Source of the DNA: Actinomycetes bacterium
Lineage (GTDB): Bacteria > Actinomycetota > CALGFH01
Direction of reading: 5' to 3'
Assembly (NCBI GenBank): GCA_030146615.1
Contig: JASLBL010000721.1
Location: 1-18,971 of the forward strand
Length of the DNA stretch: 18,971 nt
Made by a program: the position numbers and the translations under genes. The notes under the pieces are model-generated. The model did not search any database. It saw only the letters and a program-made list of their open reading frames with translations, and was not told where the DNA came from. Position 1 is the stretch's first letter. Every line of letters begins with the position of its first letter. Shown here in pieces: positions 1 to 6,666 of this stretch.

Positions 1-283
1 CGGTCGGCGCCGCGCCGACCGGCGCTGGGCCTCCTGGCGCTGAGCCTGCCGGCACCGCCGAGGCCGAACCCGCCCGAGCGGAGCTGGTTGGCGACTCACC
101 TCCCGAGGCCGGCATGAGCCCGCGGACGGCGCCCACCGTGATGAGCGACCAGAGCAGGACCCGCGCCAGCACCTTGAGCAGCCTCGTCGGACGCGGCTGC
201 GCCGGGGGAGCGGGCTCGTCGGCCGCCAGCAGCTCCGGGAACAGCACGCCTGCAGGAGCCGGAACGCCGGAGGGTTCCCTCAT
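1..283 (-). CDS. Single-pass membrane protein, 3' end outside window
   Basis: I do not recognise this gene. It opens with ATG at 283-281, overlapping the stop of the upstream LysM gene in a 4-bp ATGA junction, so the two are probably translated as a coupled pair. The visible 94 residues have a Pro/Ala-rich start, a basic patch, one predicted membrane helix at about residues 39-57 (VLARVLLWSLITVGAVRGL), and then a low-complexity Ala/Pro/Gly/Ser stretch that runs off the window edge. In other actinobacteria, LysM membrane proteins beside Tad loci are often joined or adjacent to BTAD-type regulators. That could be the downstream domain here, but nothing visible proves it. The open frame, the coupling and a plausible membrane helix support a real gene. 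Confidence 0.6.
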   Translation of the reverse strand, partial: MREPSGVPAPAGVLFPELLAADEPAPPAQPRPTRLLKVLARVLLWSLITVGAVRGLMPASGGESPTSSARAGSASAVPAGSAPGGPAPVGAAPT

Positions 284-1131
284 CGTCGATCCCGGCGGAA
301 CGGGACCATGGCCAGGCGCATCCCCGGACGGATCAGGTCGGGATCGGGTCCGACCACAGACCGGTTCGCACGGTAGACCTGCTGCCAGTATCGATCGATG
401 GCCGCCGCCGACCGCTCCACCGGCTCCAGGTGGGCGGCGGCGATGTCCCACAAGGTGTCGCCCGCCTCAACGGTGTGCTCGCCCAACCCGGCGCGGTGCC
501 TGGACGCCTTGGACGACCCACCCCCCAGCCAGGGCGGCAGTGGCACCGCTGACCGGCGGAGGGCGGGTCGCGCTTCGACCTGGTCGTGCTTGCCCGCCGG
601 CCAGGGACGGGGTGCCGCCTCGAGTCGGGGGAGCACCAGATCCCCTGCGGTCGCTGGTCCGTCGGATCGGCTGATCGCCGAGGCGGCTACCACCGCCCCG
701 AAGGAGCCACTCGATCGAGGGCCAGGCGGAGCGCCTGGCCCCGCCAGCGTCACCTGCACCAGCAGCGTGCCGCCGACGAGCAGGTCGACCAGGCGCCGGG
801 CCATGGCCGGAGTGACCGCGAACGTGATTCGCTGAGCCACCCGGCCCGCGCGTCCCGGCAGCGCGCCGAGCGACCGCATTGCCAGCACCAGCAGGAGGTA
901 GCCGACCATCGCCTCGGCGATCAGTGCCATCAAGGCGAGCACCGGCACGACCGGGTCGGCCCAGGGGTCGCCAAGGTCGCGCAGCGTCCGGGCCAAGGCC
1001 ATCGGCGAGCCGACCTCGTCCACGAGCACCCACTCGACCAGCATCAGGCCGACGGCGATCCCCGTGAGCCGCGCCGACCGCCACCACCGGTCGGCCTGAT
1101 ACGGCCCAGTCCCATGCATCTGGCCCATCAC
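280..1131 (-). CDS. Membrane-anchored LysM domain protein
   Basis: This 283-residue protein has about three hydrophobic segments in its N-terminal half (near residues 23-42, 60-85 and 110-130), a Pro/Arg-rich linker, and a C-terminal LysM domain at about 217-275. The LysM hallmarks are HTVEAGDTLWDIAAAHL, a YWQQVYRANR segment and DLIRPGMRL. LysM domains bind peptidoglycan or related glycans, so the protein probably tethers the membrane to the wall near the pilus machinery. The start could be GTG at 1131 or ATG at 1128; both are well spaced from a GAAGGACC ribosome site at 1142-1135. It diverges from the gene at 1255 and is coupled by ATGA to the partial gene downstream. LysM membrane proteins are common beside actinobacterial Tad clusters, but the exact role is unknown. 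Confidence 0.8.
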   Translation of the reverse strand: MMGQMHGTGPYQADRWWRSARLTGIAVGLMLVEWVLVDEVGSPMALARTLRDLGDPWADPVVPVLALMALIAEAMVGYLLLVLAMRSLGALPGRAGRVAQRITFAVTPAMARRLVDLLVGGTLLVQVTLAGPGAPPGPRSSGSFGAVVAASAISRSDGPATAGDLVLPRLEAAPRPWPAGKHDQVEARPALRRSAVPLPPWLGGGSSKASRHRAGLGEHTVEAGDTLWDIAAAHLEPVERSAAAIDRYWQQVYRANRSVVGPDPDLIRPGMRLAMVPFRRDRR

Positions 1132-1196
1132 GACGGTCCTTCAAGAAGCTCTGTTACCCTCCACATGCCTCAACTTCCTACCAGTAGACTAAGACA

Positions 1197-1225
1197 TCCA
1201 CAACGAGGCGCCGTAAGGTTGTGGA
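1197..1225. promoter_or_regulatory. Inverted repeat TCCACAAC/GTTGTGGA between divergent genes
   Basis: TCCACAAC at 1197-1204 is mirrored exactly by GTTGTGGA at 1218-1225. The 13-nt gap puts the arm centres 21 bp apart, two helical turns, which is the usual geometry of a dimer-binding operator. Each arm also supplies the TTGTGG that would serve as a -35-like element for one of the divergent genes. A further TCCACAA lies over the predicted promoter of the helix-turn-helix gene (2150-2156), making that protein the first candidate to bind here. Confidence 0.5.
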
Positions 1226-1247
1226 GAAAGGAACGGCCGACTAGGCT
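1220..1247 (+). promoter_or_regulatory. Predicted promoter, probably giving a leaderless mRNA
   Basis: TTGTGG at 1220-1225, a 16-bp spacer and TAGGCT at 1242-1247 form a weak housekeeping-type promoter. The -10 box ends 7 nt before the ATG at 1255, so transcription would start at or next to the start codon. No well-spaced ribosome site precedes that ATG (the only purine run, GAAAGGA, lies more than 20 nt upstream), which fits a leaderless message. Confidence 0.4.
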
Positions 1248-1254
1248 GCCGTGC

Positions 1255-1854
1255 ATGTACGAACCGGAGGAATCGGACGAGTCGACCTCGCCGGCGATGC
1301 GGCGGGTCTTCGATGACCTAGAGGGAGAGTTCGAGGCCGGGCTGCGACGCGAGGCCGAGCAGGAATCCATGGCCGCGGTTCGGGCGGAGCTTGGCGCCAC
1401 CGTGCTGTGGGAACAGCTGGCACGCCGCATCGGCAGCGAGGCGGCGGTGCACTCCGGCACGCGCGCCTTCCGCGGCACCGTCGTGGCCAGCTATCCGGAG
1501 TTCCTTGTCCTGCGCGCCGCCGACGGGGCCGAGCACCTGATCCGCTACGGTTCCGCGGTCTCGGTCGCCCTGCCCGCCGAGCCGCCGACGCTCCGGCCCA
1601 CGCCCGCTGCCTCCCGGGGCCGCTACCAGTTCGCGCTGGCACTACGTGAGCTGGCCCGGCGACGGGAGCCCGTCAGGGTGCTCCTGGCCGACGCGACCGA
1701 CTGTGACGGGACGATCGAAGCCGCGGGTAGCGACTACCTGGAGCTGGCCGAACACCACCTGGGCGAGGCGCGACGCCGAGGGGCGGTACGGGCCCGACGG
1801 TTCATCGGGTTCGCGGCGGTCGTCGCCGTCACGATTCCTCAGGAGCGCCGATGA
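1255..1854 (+). CDS. 199-residue protein with two Sm-like beta repeats, function unknown
   Basis: I cannot assign a function. The charged N-terminal third (about residues 1-60, rich in Glu and Arg) looks helical. It is followed by two segments that resemble each other: about 71-107 (FRGTVVAS, then a strand pattern ending VSVALP) and about 143-197 (CDGTIEAAGSDYLEL, then a pattern ending VVAVTIP). Each reads as a short beta barrel of the kind seen in Sm-like folds; this is an inference from the strand pattern, not a database match. From memory, similar proteins are common in actinobacteria, sometimes mislabelled as regulators. The ATG at 1255 is chosen because the upstream frame overlaps the divergent promoter region and is not protein-like. 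The 3' end overlaps the convergent helix-turn-helix gene by 26 bp. Confidence 0.75.
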   Translation: MYEPEESDESTSPAMRRVFDDLEGEFEAGLRREAEQESMAAVRAELGATVLWEQLARRIGSEAAVHSGTRAFRGTVVASYPEFLVLRAADGAEHLIRYGSAVSVALPAEPPTLRPTPAASRGRYQFALALRELARRREPVRVLLADATDCDGTIEAAGSDYLELAEHHLGEARRRGAVRARRFIGFAAVVAVTIPQERR

Positions 1855-2074
1855 GCGGATGCTTGCGCGCCCAATCGGCCGTCTGCTCGTGCATCCGCTC
1901 GATGTACGCCTCGAGCTGAACGCGGTCGACGCGCCAGACGCCACGGCCCCCCAGCTTGACCGCGGGAAGCTCGCCACTGCGGACCAGCGCATACACCTGG
2001 GCGACCCGGACGTTCAGGATCGTGGCCACATCCTCCAGCGTGTAGAACCTGGGCTCGACCCCGGGCGTGGGCAT
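1829..2074 (-). CDS. Excisionase/MerR-type helix-turn-helix DNA-binding protein
   Basis: This 81-residue protein is almost wholly a winged helix-turn-helix of the excisionase/MerR (BldC-like) type. YTLEDVATILNVRVAQVYAL gives the helix-turn-helix at about residues 11-30, then RSGELPAVKLGGRGVWRV forms the wing and QLEAYIERM the closing helix. Proteins of this class bind short DNA repeats as regulators or recombination directionality factors. No recombinase is present, so a transcriptional role is likelier. The start has a strong AGGAGG site just upstream on the minus strand. Its 3' end overlaps the convergent gene by 26 bp. A predicted promoter at 2181-2153 carries a TCCACAA word that also forms the dyad at 1197-1225, suggesting autoregulation and control of the neighbours, possibly including the Tad operon. 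This is inference. Confidence 0.85.
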   Translation of the reverse strand: MPTPGVEPRFYTLEDVATILNVRVAQVYALVRSGELPAVKLGGRGVWRVDRVQLEAYIERMHEQTADWARKHPLIGAPEES

Positions 2075-2387
2075 GAGGTCCTCCTGGTCGCGGTGGCGCT
2101 CAGGTCGCCGGCCGGCTCCGGCCGCCTGCGACCGCTCGTCCTTGAGTTATCCACAATATCAGAACTCCTGTTTGCCTCCAACTGCCCCCGTCTACATCCT
2201 GATGGCTCGATTACCGCCTCGAACAGGGAGGCTAACGTGTCGCTAATCACACCCTTGATCGGATACGCCCGGATCAGGCATCTTCTGCCGACGCTGCTCC
2301 ATCCCCCACGGAGCGTCGACTCTGTCCAGCCTGAACCCGGAGCCGCCACCGGCGGCCCCAGCCCACCGCCTGCGCGCGGCCACCTGG
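2075..2387. other. Intergenic region between the helix-turn-helix gene and the Tad operon
   Basis: This 313-bp stretch is less GC-rich than its surroundings at about 2140-2260. It holds the minus-strand promoter at 2181-2153 and an imperfect inverted repeat TGATC/GATCA at 2256-2276. I could not find a convincing rightward promoter for the Tad operon, although one is expected here. The frame of the SAF gene is open back to a TGA at 2256, leaving room for an N-terminal extension from a CTG. Confidence 0.4.
2153..2181 (-). promoter_or_regulatory. Predicted promoter of the helix-turn-helix gene
   Basis: Read on the minus strand, TTGGAG (2181-2176), a 17-bp spacer and TATTGT (2158-2153) form a reasonable housekeeping-type promoter. 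It would start transcription near 2146, leaving a leader of about 70 nt. The plus-strand word TTATCCACAAT (2147-2157) covers the -10 and start region and contains the TCCACAA shared with the dyad at 1197-1225. Confidence 0.45.
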
Positions 2388-3167
2388 ATGAACGGCCGCA
2401 CGGCCCTCGGCGCCTGCCTGGTCCTGCTCGCGGTCCTGGCCGGCGCCCTCTTCCTGGACCGCTCCCAGCGGTTGGCGCCGGTGTACGCGGCCGCCCGTGA
2501 CCTGCCCGCTGGCACCCCGCTGAAGGATGGAGACCTCATGGTGATCCGGGTGCGCCTCCCGGCGGCGGCGCTGCGGCACTACCTGCAGCCGGGTCCCGGC
2601 CAGACGGTGTCCGGCCGGGTCCTCACCGCACCCGTGCGGCGCGAGACGCTCGTCCCGGCCGGGGTCGTGCTCGCCTCCAGCCGGGAGGCCGGCCTGGTCG
2701 AGCTGCCGGTCCAGGTCGATCCGGGCGACATGGCCCAGGGACTGCGACCCGGCGACAGCGTGCAGGTGCTGGCCGCCTACACCGAGGGCGCCCGCCGGGG
2801 CCGGGCGGTCGTCCTGCTGCCCTCGGCCGAGGTCGTCCAGGTCCTCCAGGACCCAGCCGGGCTCGCCGGCACCGGGCAGGAACGGGGCGTCCAGCTGCGC
2901 ATGCCCGGCGACCGCGCCCCGATCGTGGTCGCCGCCATCGCCACCGCCCGGATCTTCGTCGTCAAGGCCCCAGGGCCGGCCCTCGAACGGGCCGCAACGG
3001 GCCCCGCCGGGGCGGAACCGGATCCGGGTGGGTCGCAGCCCACCAATCCCAGTCCGACGACGTCCGCACCAGGTGCCTCCGGACCGGCGGTTCCCGAACC
3101 AACCGTGTCCGGACCGGCTGGGCCGGAACCCACGTACCCGTCGCCGGACGAGGGGGTGGGGACGTGA
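2388..3167 (+). CDS. SAF-domain pilus assembly protein (CpaB/RcpC-like)
   Basis: First gene of the Tad operon. A single N-terminal membrane helix (about residues 6-23, ALGACLVLLAVLAGALFL) anchors an extracytoplasmic SAF domain at about 32-95, marked by AARDLPAGTPLKDGDL and the later PAGVVL turn. A second beta-rich RcpC-like region reaches about 190, and a Pro/Thr/Ser-rich tail contains repeated SGPA..PEPT units. CpaB/RcpC proteins take part in Flp pilus assembly. With no secretin in a monoderm, the role here may be at the membrane-wall interface. The ATG at 2388 has a poor ribosome site (CACCTGG). A CTG at 2322 with GGAG 8 nt upstream would add 22 residues of Pro/Ala-rich N-terminus typical of the family, so the start is uncertain. 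The stop overlaps the next gene as GTGA. Confidence 0.85.
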   Translation: MNGRTALGACLVLLAVLAGALFLDRSQRLAPVYAAARDLPAGTPLKDGDLMVIRVRLPAAALRHYLQPGPGQTVSGRVLTAPVRRETLVPAGVVLASSREAGLVELPVQVDPGDMAQGLRPGDSVQVLAAYTEGARRGRAVVLLPSAEVVQVLQDPAGLAGTGQERGVQLRMPGDRAPIVVAAIATARIFVVKAPGPALERAATGPAGAEPDPGGSQPTNPSPTTSAPGASGPAVPEPTVSGPAGPEPTYPSPDEGVGT

Positions 3168-4471
3168 AGGTGCGGTTGGTGACCGCCGGGGTCGGGGCGG
3201 CGTGGGAGGCGGCGCTGGTCCAGGCCTGCCAGGCCGGGCAGGTCGCTGCGCAGGTGCTGCACCGCTGCTATGACCTGGGTGACCTGCTCGCCGTGGCTGC
3301 GGCCGGGCAGGCGGAGGTGGCGGTTGTCGCCGCCGGGACCCGGTGGCTGGACCGGGATGCGCTGGCCCGGTTGGCCGCCGCGGGACTGACGGTGGTCGGC
3401 GTGGCCGCGTCCGGCGACGAGGACAGCGAGCGACGGCTCCGCCAGCTCGGGCTGGTGCACGTCGCCTTCGACGCCGATCCCCCGGATGTGCTGGTGGACC
3501 GAGCCCGCGCGGCGCTCGCCGAGGAACCCGACCCCGCCGAGGAGCCACCGGAGCCCGAGGGCGCGCCGATCGAGCCGGACGGCGACGGGCGGCGGATCCT
3601 GGCGGCCGTCTGGGGACCGAAGGGCGGGCCGGGCCGCACGACTGTCGCCGTCAACCTCGCCTTCGAGGCGGCCGCCGCGGGCGGTGAGGTCCTGCTGGTC
3701 GACGCCGACACCTATGGAGGCGCGGTCGCCCAGACACTCGGGTTCCTCGACGACGCGCCTGGGTTGGCCTGGGCGGCCAGGGTGGCCGGGCGGGGCGAGC
3801 TGGACGCCCTGCGGCTCCGGCAGGCGGTTCGGCGGGCCGCTCCCCACGGGCCCCGGGTCCTGCCCGGGCTGCCCCGGGCCGAGCTGTGGACCGAGGTCCG
3901 CCCGGGCACATGGGAGGCGCTGCTCGAGCTGTTCCGGATCGCCTTTCCGGTCACCGTGGTCGACGCCGGCTTCTGTCTCGAGGAGGACGAGGAGCTCCTC
4001 TACGACCAGGTCCGCCTGCGCCGGAACGCGGTCACCCGGCTGGCCGTCGACCGCGCCGACCTGGTGGTTGCCGTGGCCAGGGCCGACCCGGTCGGCCTGC
4101 ACGCCTTTATCCGCGGCTACCAGGAGCTGCGCGACCTCGGCGTCCCGGCGAGCCGGGTCCGGGTGGTGGTCAACCAGCTCCGGCCCGGCATGTTCGGCGG
4201 CGACCGCCCGGCCGAGCAGGTCCGAGCAGCGCTCAGCCGCTACGTCGGCATCGAGCCGTCCGTCGTGGTGCCCTATGACCGCCAGGGCGTGGACGCCGCG
4301 CTGCTCGCCGGGCAGGCGCTGCGCGAGGCCCGTCCCGGCTCCCCGGCCCAGCTCGCGCTGGCCAGGCTGGCCGCGATCCTGTTCCCCGCCCGGGCCGTCC
4401 AGCCTCGCCGGTCCCGCCGGCGGTCCCGTCTGACCGGGCAGGCCACCGTCACCGCCGGGTCGGGACCGTGA
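3164..4471 (+). CDS. cpaE: CpaE/TadZ-like ParA-type ATPase
   Basis: A 435-residue protein starting with GTG in a GTGA overlap with the SAF gene. Residues 1 to about 115 look like a degenerate receiver-type domain, followed by an acidic Glu/Pro linker. A ParA/MinD-type ATPase follows, with a deviant Walker A WGPKGGPGRTT at 150-160 and LLVDADTYGG at about 177-186. A late segment GVPASRVRVVVNQLRPG fits the nucleotide-base pocket region of this family. CpaE/TadZ proteins localise the Tad machinery to a site on the inner membrane. Walker A has Arg in the position after GPG where ParA usually has Lys (KGGxGKTT); several TadZ proteins carry such changes, so ATP hydrolysis is uncertain. The gene ends in a GTGA overlap with the TadA gene. 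Confidence 0.88.
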   Translation: MKVRLVTAGVGAAWEAALVQACQAGQVAAQVLHRCYDLGDLLAVAAAGQAEVAVVAAGTRWLDRDALARLAAAGLTVVGVAASGDEDSERRLRQLGLVHVAFDADPPDVLVDRARAALAEEPDPAEEPPEPEGAPIEPDGDGRRILAAVWGPKGGPGRTTVAVNLAFEAAAAGGEVLLVDADTYGGAVAQTLGFLDDAPGLAWAARVAGRGELDALRLRQAVRRAAPHGPRVLPGLPRAELWTEVRPGTWEALLELFRIAFPVTVVDAGFCLEEDEELLYDQVRLRRNAVTRLAVDRADLVVAVARADPVGLHAFIRGYQELRDLGVPASRVRVVVNQLRPGMFGGDRPAEQVRAALSRYVGIEPSVVVPYDRQGVDAALLAGQALREARPGSPAQLALARLAAILFPARAVQPRRSRRRSRLTGQATVTAGSGP

Positions 4472-5706
4472 CGGCGGCGCAGCGGACCGCCGACCAGATC
4501 GTGGAGTACGAGGTCCGCGAGCTGGTCCGGCGGCGTGGGCTCGACCCGGGCAACGGCGACGGGGTGGCCGTCCGCCAGCTCATCGACGAGGTGGTCACCG
4601 ACTACGCCGAGCGCCGGCTGGTGGCCAGCATGCCGCCGCTGGACGACGCCGGGCAGGTGGCCAAGGCGGTGGCCGACCGGGTGATCGGCATGGGCCCGCT
4701 CCAGCCCTTCTTCGACGACCCGGACGTGGAGGAGATCTGGATCAACGAACCCGGCAAGGTGTTCGTGGCCAAGGCCGGACGGCCGCAGCTGACCACCACC
4801 GTCCTCGGCGAGGAGCATGTCCACGACCTGGTCGAGCTCATGCTCCGGGCCAGCGGGCGCCGGGTCGACCTGTCCAGCCCGTTCGTGGACGCGACCCTGG
4901 CCGACGGCTCCCGGCTCCACGTCGTCATCCCCGACATCACCCGGCGCCACTGGGCGGTCAACATCCGGCGGTTCGTGCTGCGCGCCCATTCGCTCGCCGA
5001 GCTGGTCCGCCTGGGCACGATGAGCGGGCAGTGCGCCCGGTTCCTCGAGGCGGCGGTCGTGACGGGGCTCAACATCGTCGTCGCCGGGGCCACCCAGTCC
5101 GGGAAGACGACCACCCTCAACTGCCTGGCCGCGGCCATCCCACCGCGCAAGCGGGTGATCACCTGCGAGGAGGTGTTCGAGCTCCAGGTGGGGCTGCCCG
5201 ACACGGTCGCCATGCAGACCCGCCAGCCGAACCTGGAGGGCGAGGGCGAGATCCGGCAGCGCCGCCTGATCAAGGAGGCGCTGCGGATGCGGCCCGACCG
5301 CCTGCTCGTCGGAGAGGTCCGCCAGGAGGAGTGCCTGGACCTTCTCATCGCCTTCAACTCGGGGATCCCCGGCATGACCTCGGTGCACGCCAACTCGGCT
5401 CGGGAAGCGCTGGTCAAGCTGACCACGCTGCCGCTGCTGGCCGGTGAGAACGTCTCCCACCGCTTCATCCTGCCGACCGTCGCGTCCACCATCGACCTGA
5501 TCGTGTTCCTACGCGGCGACGGCTGGGGCCGGCGCCGGGTCGAGGAGGTCCTGGCCGTCTCCGGCCGGGTCGAGGAGGACCAGGTCGAGGCCGGGCTGGT
5601 GTTCCGCCGGGCCGGCGACCGGCTCCTGTGGACGGGCGAGTTCCCCCCGCACGCCGAGCGCTTCCGCAACCACGGCTTCGAGCTGGTGGAGGTCCTGGCC
5701 CCATGA
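4468..5706 (+). CDS. tadA: TadA/CpaF secretion ATPase
   Basis: The motor ATPase of the pilus (type II/IV secretion family), 412 residues, near the usual CpaF length. The N-terminal domain includes the LQPFFDDPDVEEIWIN segment typical of CpaF. Walker A is GATQSGKTT at 207-215. The Asp-box region carries Glu in CEEVFELQ, Walker B is LLVGEVR at 279-285 (Glu283), and the His box is GMTSVHANS at 302-310 (His307). All catalytic elements look intact. It would form a cytoplasmic hexamer that powers pilin insertion through TadB/TadC. Translation starts at GTG in a GTGA overlap with cpaE. The stop overlaps an ATG that opens a 34-codon ORF reaching into the tadB start. Confidence 0.95.
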   Translation: MTAAQRTADQIVEYEVRELVRRRGLDPGNGDGVAVRQLIDEVVTDYAERRLVASMPPLDDAGQVAKAVADRVIGMGPLQPFFDDPDVEEIWINEPGKVFVAKAGRPQLTTTVLGEEHVHDLVELMLRASGRRVDLSSPFVDATLADGSRLHVVIPDITRRHWAVNIRRFVLRAHSLAELVRLGTMSGQCARFLEAAVVTGLNIVVAGATQSGKTTTLNCLAAAIPPRKRVITCEEVFELQVGLPDTVAMQTRQPNLEGEGEIRQRRLIKEALRMRPDRLLVGEVRQEECLDLLIAFNSGIPGMTSVHANSAREALVKLTTLPLLAGENVSHRFILPTVASTIDLIVFLRGDGWGRRRVEEVLAVSGRVEEDQVEAGLVFRRAGDRLLWTGEFPPHAERFRNHGFELVEVLAP

Positions 5707-5807
5707 GGCGGCGCGACGCCCAGCCGCGGGAGGTGCTGAGGCCTGAACACGTGGCGAGACGTGCTGAGGCGTGGATGAGGCGGCCGGAGGTGCTGAGCCG
5801 TGGATGA
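5703..5807 (+). CDS. 34-codon linking ORF between tadA and tadB
   Basis: ATG at 5703 overlaps the tadA stop (ATGA) and the frame ends at TGA 5805-5807, seven bases into tadB, which starts with GTG at 5800. The product would be a very basic peptide (9 Arg) with two related parts, QPREVLRPEH and MRRPEVLSRG. The peptide may matter less than the act of translation: ribosomes ending here would stop on the tadB start, carrying coupling across the only gap of about 95 bp in this part of the operon. A chance open frame is possible in such GC-rich DNA; the exact stop/start overlaps at both ends argue mildly against that. Confidence 0.35.
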   Translation: MRRRDAQPREVLRPEHVARRAEAWMRRPEVLSRG

Positions 5808-5810
5808 AGT
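5733..5810 (+). repeat. Three degenerate tandem copies of a tadB start-site unit
   Basis: GTGCTGAG occurs at 5733, 5761 and 5790 (periods 28 and 29 bp). The last two copies share 18 of 20 bases (GTGCTGAGxCGTGGATGAxG). The third copy carries the actual GGAGG ribosome site and GTG start of tadB, so the array looks like a duplicated translation-initiation region. Confidence 0.6.
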
Positions 5811-6666
5811 GGCGGTGCTGGCGATTCCGGCGGTGCTGGTGACCGGGTTGGTGCTCGTCGGCCTCGGGATCGATGGCCGGGTGAGGGCTGGCCGGTCGCG
5901 GCGCTGGGAGGGGCGGTTCCGGGACTGGGCGACCCAGGCGGGGGTTGGCGGGGTTCGGCTGTGGCAGGTGGTCGCGGTGTGCGGCGGGTCTGGCATGGCC
6001 GTTGGCGTGGCCGTGCTGGGGCTGACCCGCTCGGTGTGGCTCGGGCTGGCGTTCGCCGGGCTGGTCGGGTGGCTGCCGCTGGGAGCGCTGCGTGCCAGGC
6101 GGCGGCGCCGCCTCCGCGAGCTGCGGGAGGTGTGGCCGGACGCCATCGACAACCTGGCCTCGGGTGTCCGGGCCGGCCTGTCGCTGCCCGAGGCGGTCGC
6201 GGGCCTGGCCGAACGCGGGCCGGAGGCGCTGCGACCGCCGTTCGCGCGCTTCGCCGACGACTACCACGCCAACGGCCGCTTCGGCATCGCCCTCGACCGG
6301 CTGAAACAGGAGCTCGCCGACCCGACCGCCGACCGGGTGGTTGAGGCGCTGCGGCTGGCCCGAGAGGTGGGTGGCAGCGAGCTCGGCCGCACCCTCCGCA
6401 CCTTGTCCGGGTTCCTCCGCGACGAGCAGCGGGTGCGCAAGGAGCTGGAGGCCCGCCAGACCTGGGTGGTGGTCGCGGCCAGGATGGCGTTCGCGACCCC
6501 GTGGGCGGTGCTGCTGCTGCTCGCGACCAAGCCGGAGGCGGTCGCCGCCTACCGCGGCACGGGCGGCGCCGTGGTGCTGGCGATCGGCACGACCATGGCC
6601 GTCGCCGGCTACCGCGTGATGCTGGCCATCGGCCGCCTCCCGGCCGAGGAACGGGTCCTGCGGTGA
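5800..6666 (+). CDS. tadB: TadB inner-membrane pilus platform protein
   Basis: This 288-residue protein has the type II secretion F (T2SSF) layout: N-terminal hydrophobic segments near residues 4-24 and 50-90, a cytoplasmic helical domain with VWPDAIDNLASGVRAGLSL and the pattern REVGGSELGRTLRTLSGFLR, and two C-terminal membrane helices near 225-245 and 250-275. TadB pairs with TadC to form the platform that couples the TadA ATPase to pilin assembly. The start is GTG at 5800, preceded by GGAGG 9 nt upstream; the frame is closed by a TGA just two codons earlier (5794). The gene ends in a GTGA overlap with tadC. Confidence 0.92.
   Translation: MDEVAVLAIPAVLVTGLVLVGLGIDGRVRAGRSRRWEGRFRDWATQAGVGGVRLWQVVAVCGGSGMAVGVAVLGLTRSVWLGLAFAGLVGWLPLGALRARRRRRLRELREVWPDAIDNLASGVRAGLSLPEAVAGLAERGPEALRPPFARFADDYHANGRFGIALDRLKQELADPTADRVVEALRLAREVGGSELGRTLRTLSGFLRDEQRVRKELEARQTWVVVAARMAFATPWAVLLLLATKPEAVAAYRGTGGAVVLAIGTTMAVAGYRVMLAIGRLPAEERVLR

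Noticed and set aside
2147..2155. Perfect DnaA box TTATCCACA as a sign of a replication origin
   Set aside because: Only one perfect copy is visible, with no cluster, no AT-rich unwinding region and no dnaA/dnaN nearby. The TCCACAA part is better explained by the repeated word at 1197-1225.
2777..4102. Minus-strand 441-codon frame, and similar long antisense frames across the window
   Set aside because: They lie opposite well-supported Tad genes, are low-complexity in composition and lack domain features, as expected in GC-rich DNA.
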